Source of the DNA: Scytolyngbya sp. HA4215-MV1
Lineage (GTDB): Bacteria; Cyanobacteriota; Cyanobacteriia; Leptolyngbyales; Leptolyngbyaceae
NCBI GenBank assembly: GCA_019359045.1
Contig: JAHHIA010000002.1
Coordinates: forward strand, 304,401-368,400
Length of the DNA stretch: 64,000 nt
Direction: 5' to 3'
Below, in pieces: positions 63,917 to 64,000 of the stretch. Under the pieces are notes generated by a model that had not been told where the DNA came from, made no database searches, and saw only the letters and a program-made list of their open reading frames with translations. Each line of letters begins with the position of its first letter. Positions within the stretch are counted from its first letter, which is position 1. The position numbers and the translations under genes were made by a program.

Positions 63917-64000
63917 GTGGAGTCCCGTTACACCCCTGACGTGATTGAGGAAAAATGGCAGCAGGTTTGGACTGAGCAGGGCATTGACCAGACGCCAAAC
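63917..64000 (+). CDS. leuS: Leucyl-tRNA synthetase, first 28 codons
   Basis: A GTG at 63917 with AGGAG 8 nt upstream opens a frame that runs off the right edge. The start (M)ESRYTPDVIEEKWQQVW, then TEQGIDQTPN, matches the N-terminus of cyanobacterial leucyl-tRNA synthetase. Only the first 28 codons are inside the window, so the catalytic HIGH and KMSKS motifs cannot be checked. It is divergent from the GGCT-family gene. Confidence 0.85.
   Translation, partial: MESRYTPDVIEEKWQQVWTEQGIDQTPN

Noticed and set aside
1-64000. tRNA, rRNA, CRISPR arrays and intact insertion sequences
   Set aside because: No tRNA T-loop with matching acceptor arms, no spaced direct repeats and no transposase frame was seen while reading. 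A tRNAscan or IS search was not run.

Overview
The window is chromosomal DNA from a cyanobacterium, probably a filamentous or Leptolyngbya-like lineage. Cyanobacterial markers are psbA (photosystem II D1), a ChlH-family chelatase, the pipX-pipY-sepF-proC block, minC-minD-minE, a cyanobacterial-type Hfq, a chorismate lyase for plastoquinone, a phycobiliprotein-lyase-like gene, glycerate 3-kinase and a SigG-type sigma factor. HIP1 octamers (GCGATCGC) recur through most of the sequence. I found no tRNA, rRNA, CRISPR array, prophage or intact transposase.

Layout. 1-2 kb: a DUF6883/DUF4926 pair and gltD. 2-10 kb: a minus-strand signalling cluster with a giant ten-PAS histidine kinase (one PAS is a canonical LOV blue-light domain), two receiver-kinase hybrids, and a MOSC domain fused to an alkyltransferase-like domain. 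10-11.5 kb: a gene-poor stretch with dispersed repeats and palindromes. 11.5-15.2 kb: allantoinase, a dehalogenase-like hydrolase, a histone-deacetylase-family protein and a CpcS-like lyase split at a slippery A AAA AAG. 15.2-17.7 kb: the min operon, with a copy of a dispersed repeat between minC and minD. 18-22.9 kb: a TetR-headed detoxification-like run (GST, SDR, methanethiol methyltransferase, DUF1272, FAD oxidase) with a shared operator-like palindrome. 23-31 kb: glycerate kinase, a phosphoribulokinase paralogue, comB, an LpxB-like protein and recQ.

30.7-38.2 kb: an odd cytochrome b6 homologue, chorismate lyase, a CcdA plus lipoprotein-thioredoxin pair, and a ChlH paralogue. 38.2-41.3 kb is AT-rich and holds a caspase-like/TPR gene broken by one frameshift and one stop. 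42-49.3 kb: EcfT/CbiQ, pipX, pipY, sepF, proC, a small membrane protein, an MBOAT acyltransferase and a DUF305 lipoprotein. 49.8-52 kb: psbA and xdhC. 52-60.6 kb: a kinase/receiver pair, dapF divergent from hfq, a CPA2 antiporter, an M23 peptidase, a ComFB protein and an L,D-transpeptidase. 61.2-64 kb: a small secreted peptide, a strong RNA hairpin, an ECF sigma factor and probable anti-sigma factor, a GGCT-family protein and the first codons of leuS.

The items most worth a second look are the frameshift-split CpcS-like gene, the LOV multi-PAS kinase, the cytochrome b6 homologue lacking one haem ligand, the CcdA/TPR-thioredoxin pair, the shared TetR operator, the covarying dispersed palindrome, and the small peptide plus structured leader before the sigma factor. 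No single wholly new system is proven here. All function calls come from reading the sequence and remembered family features; no search was run.
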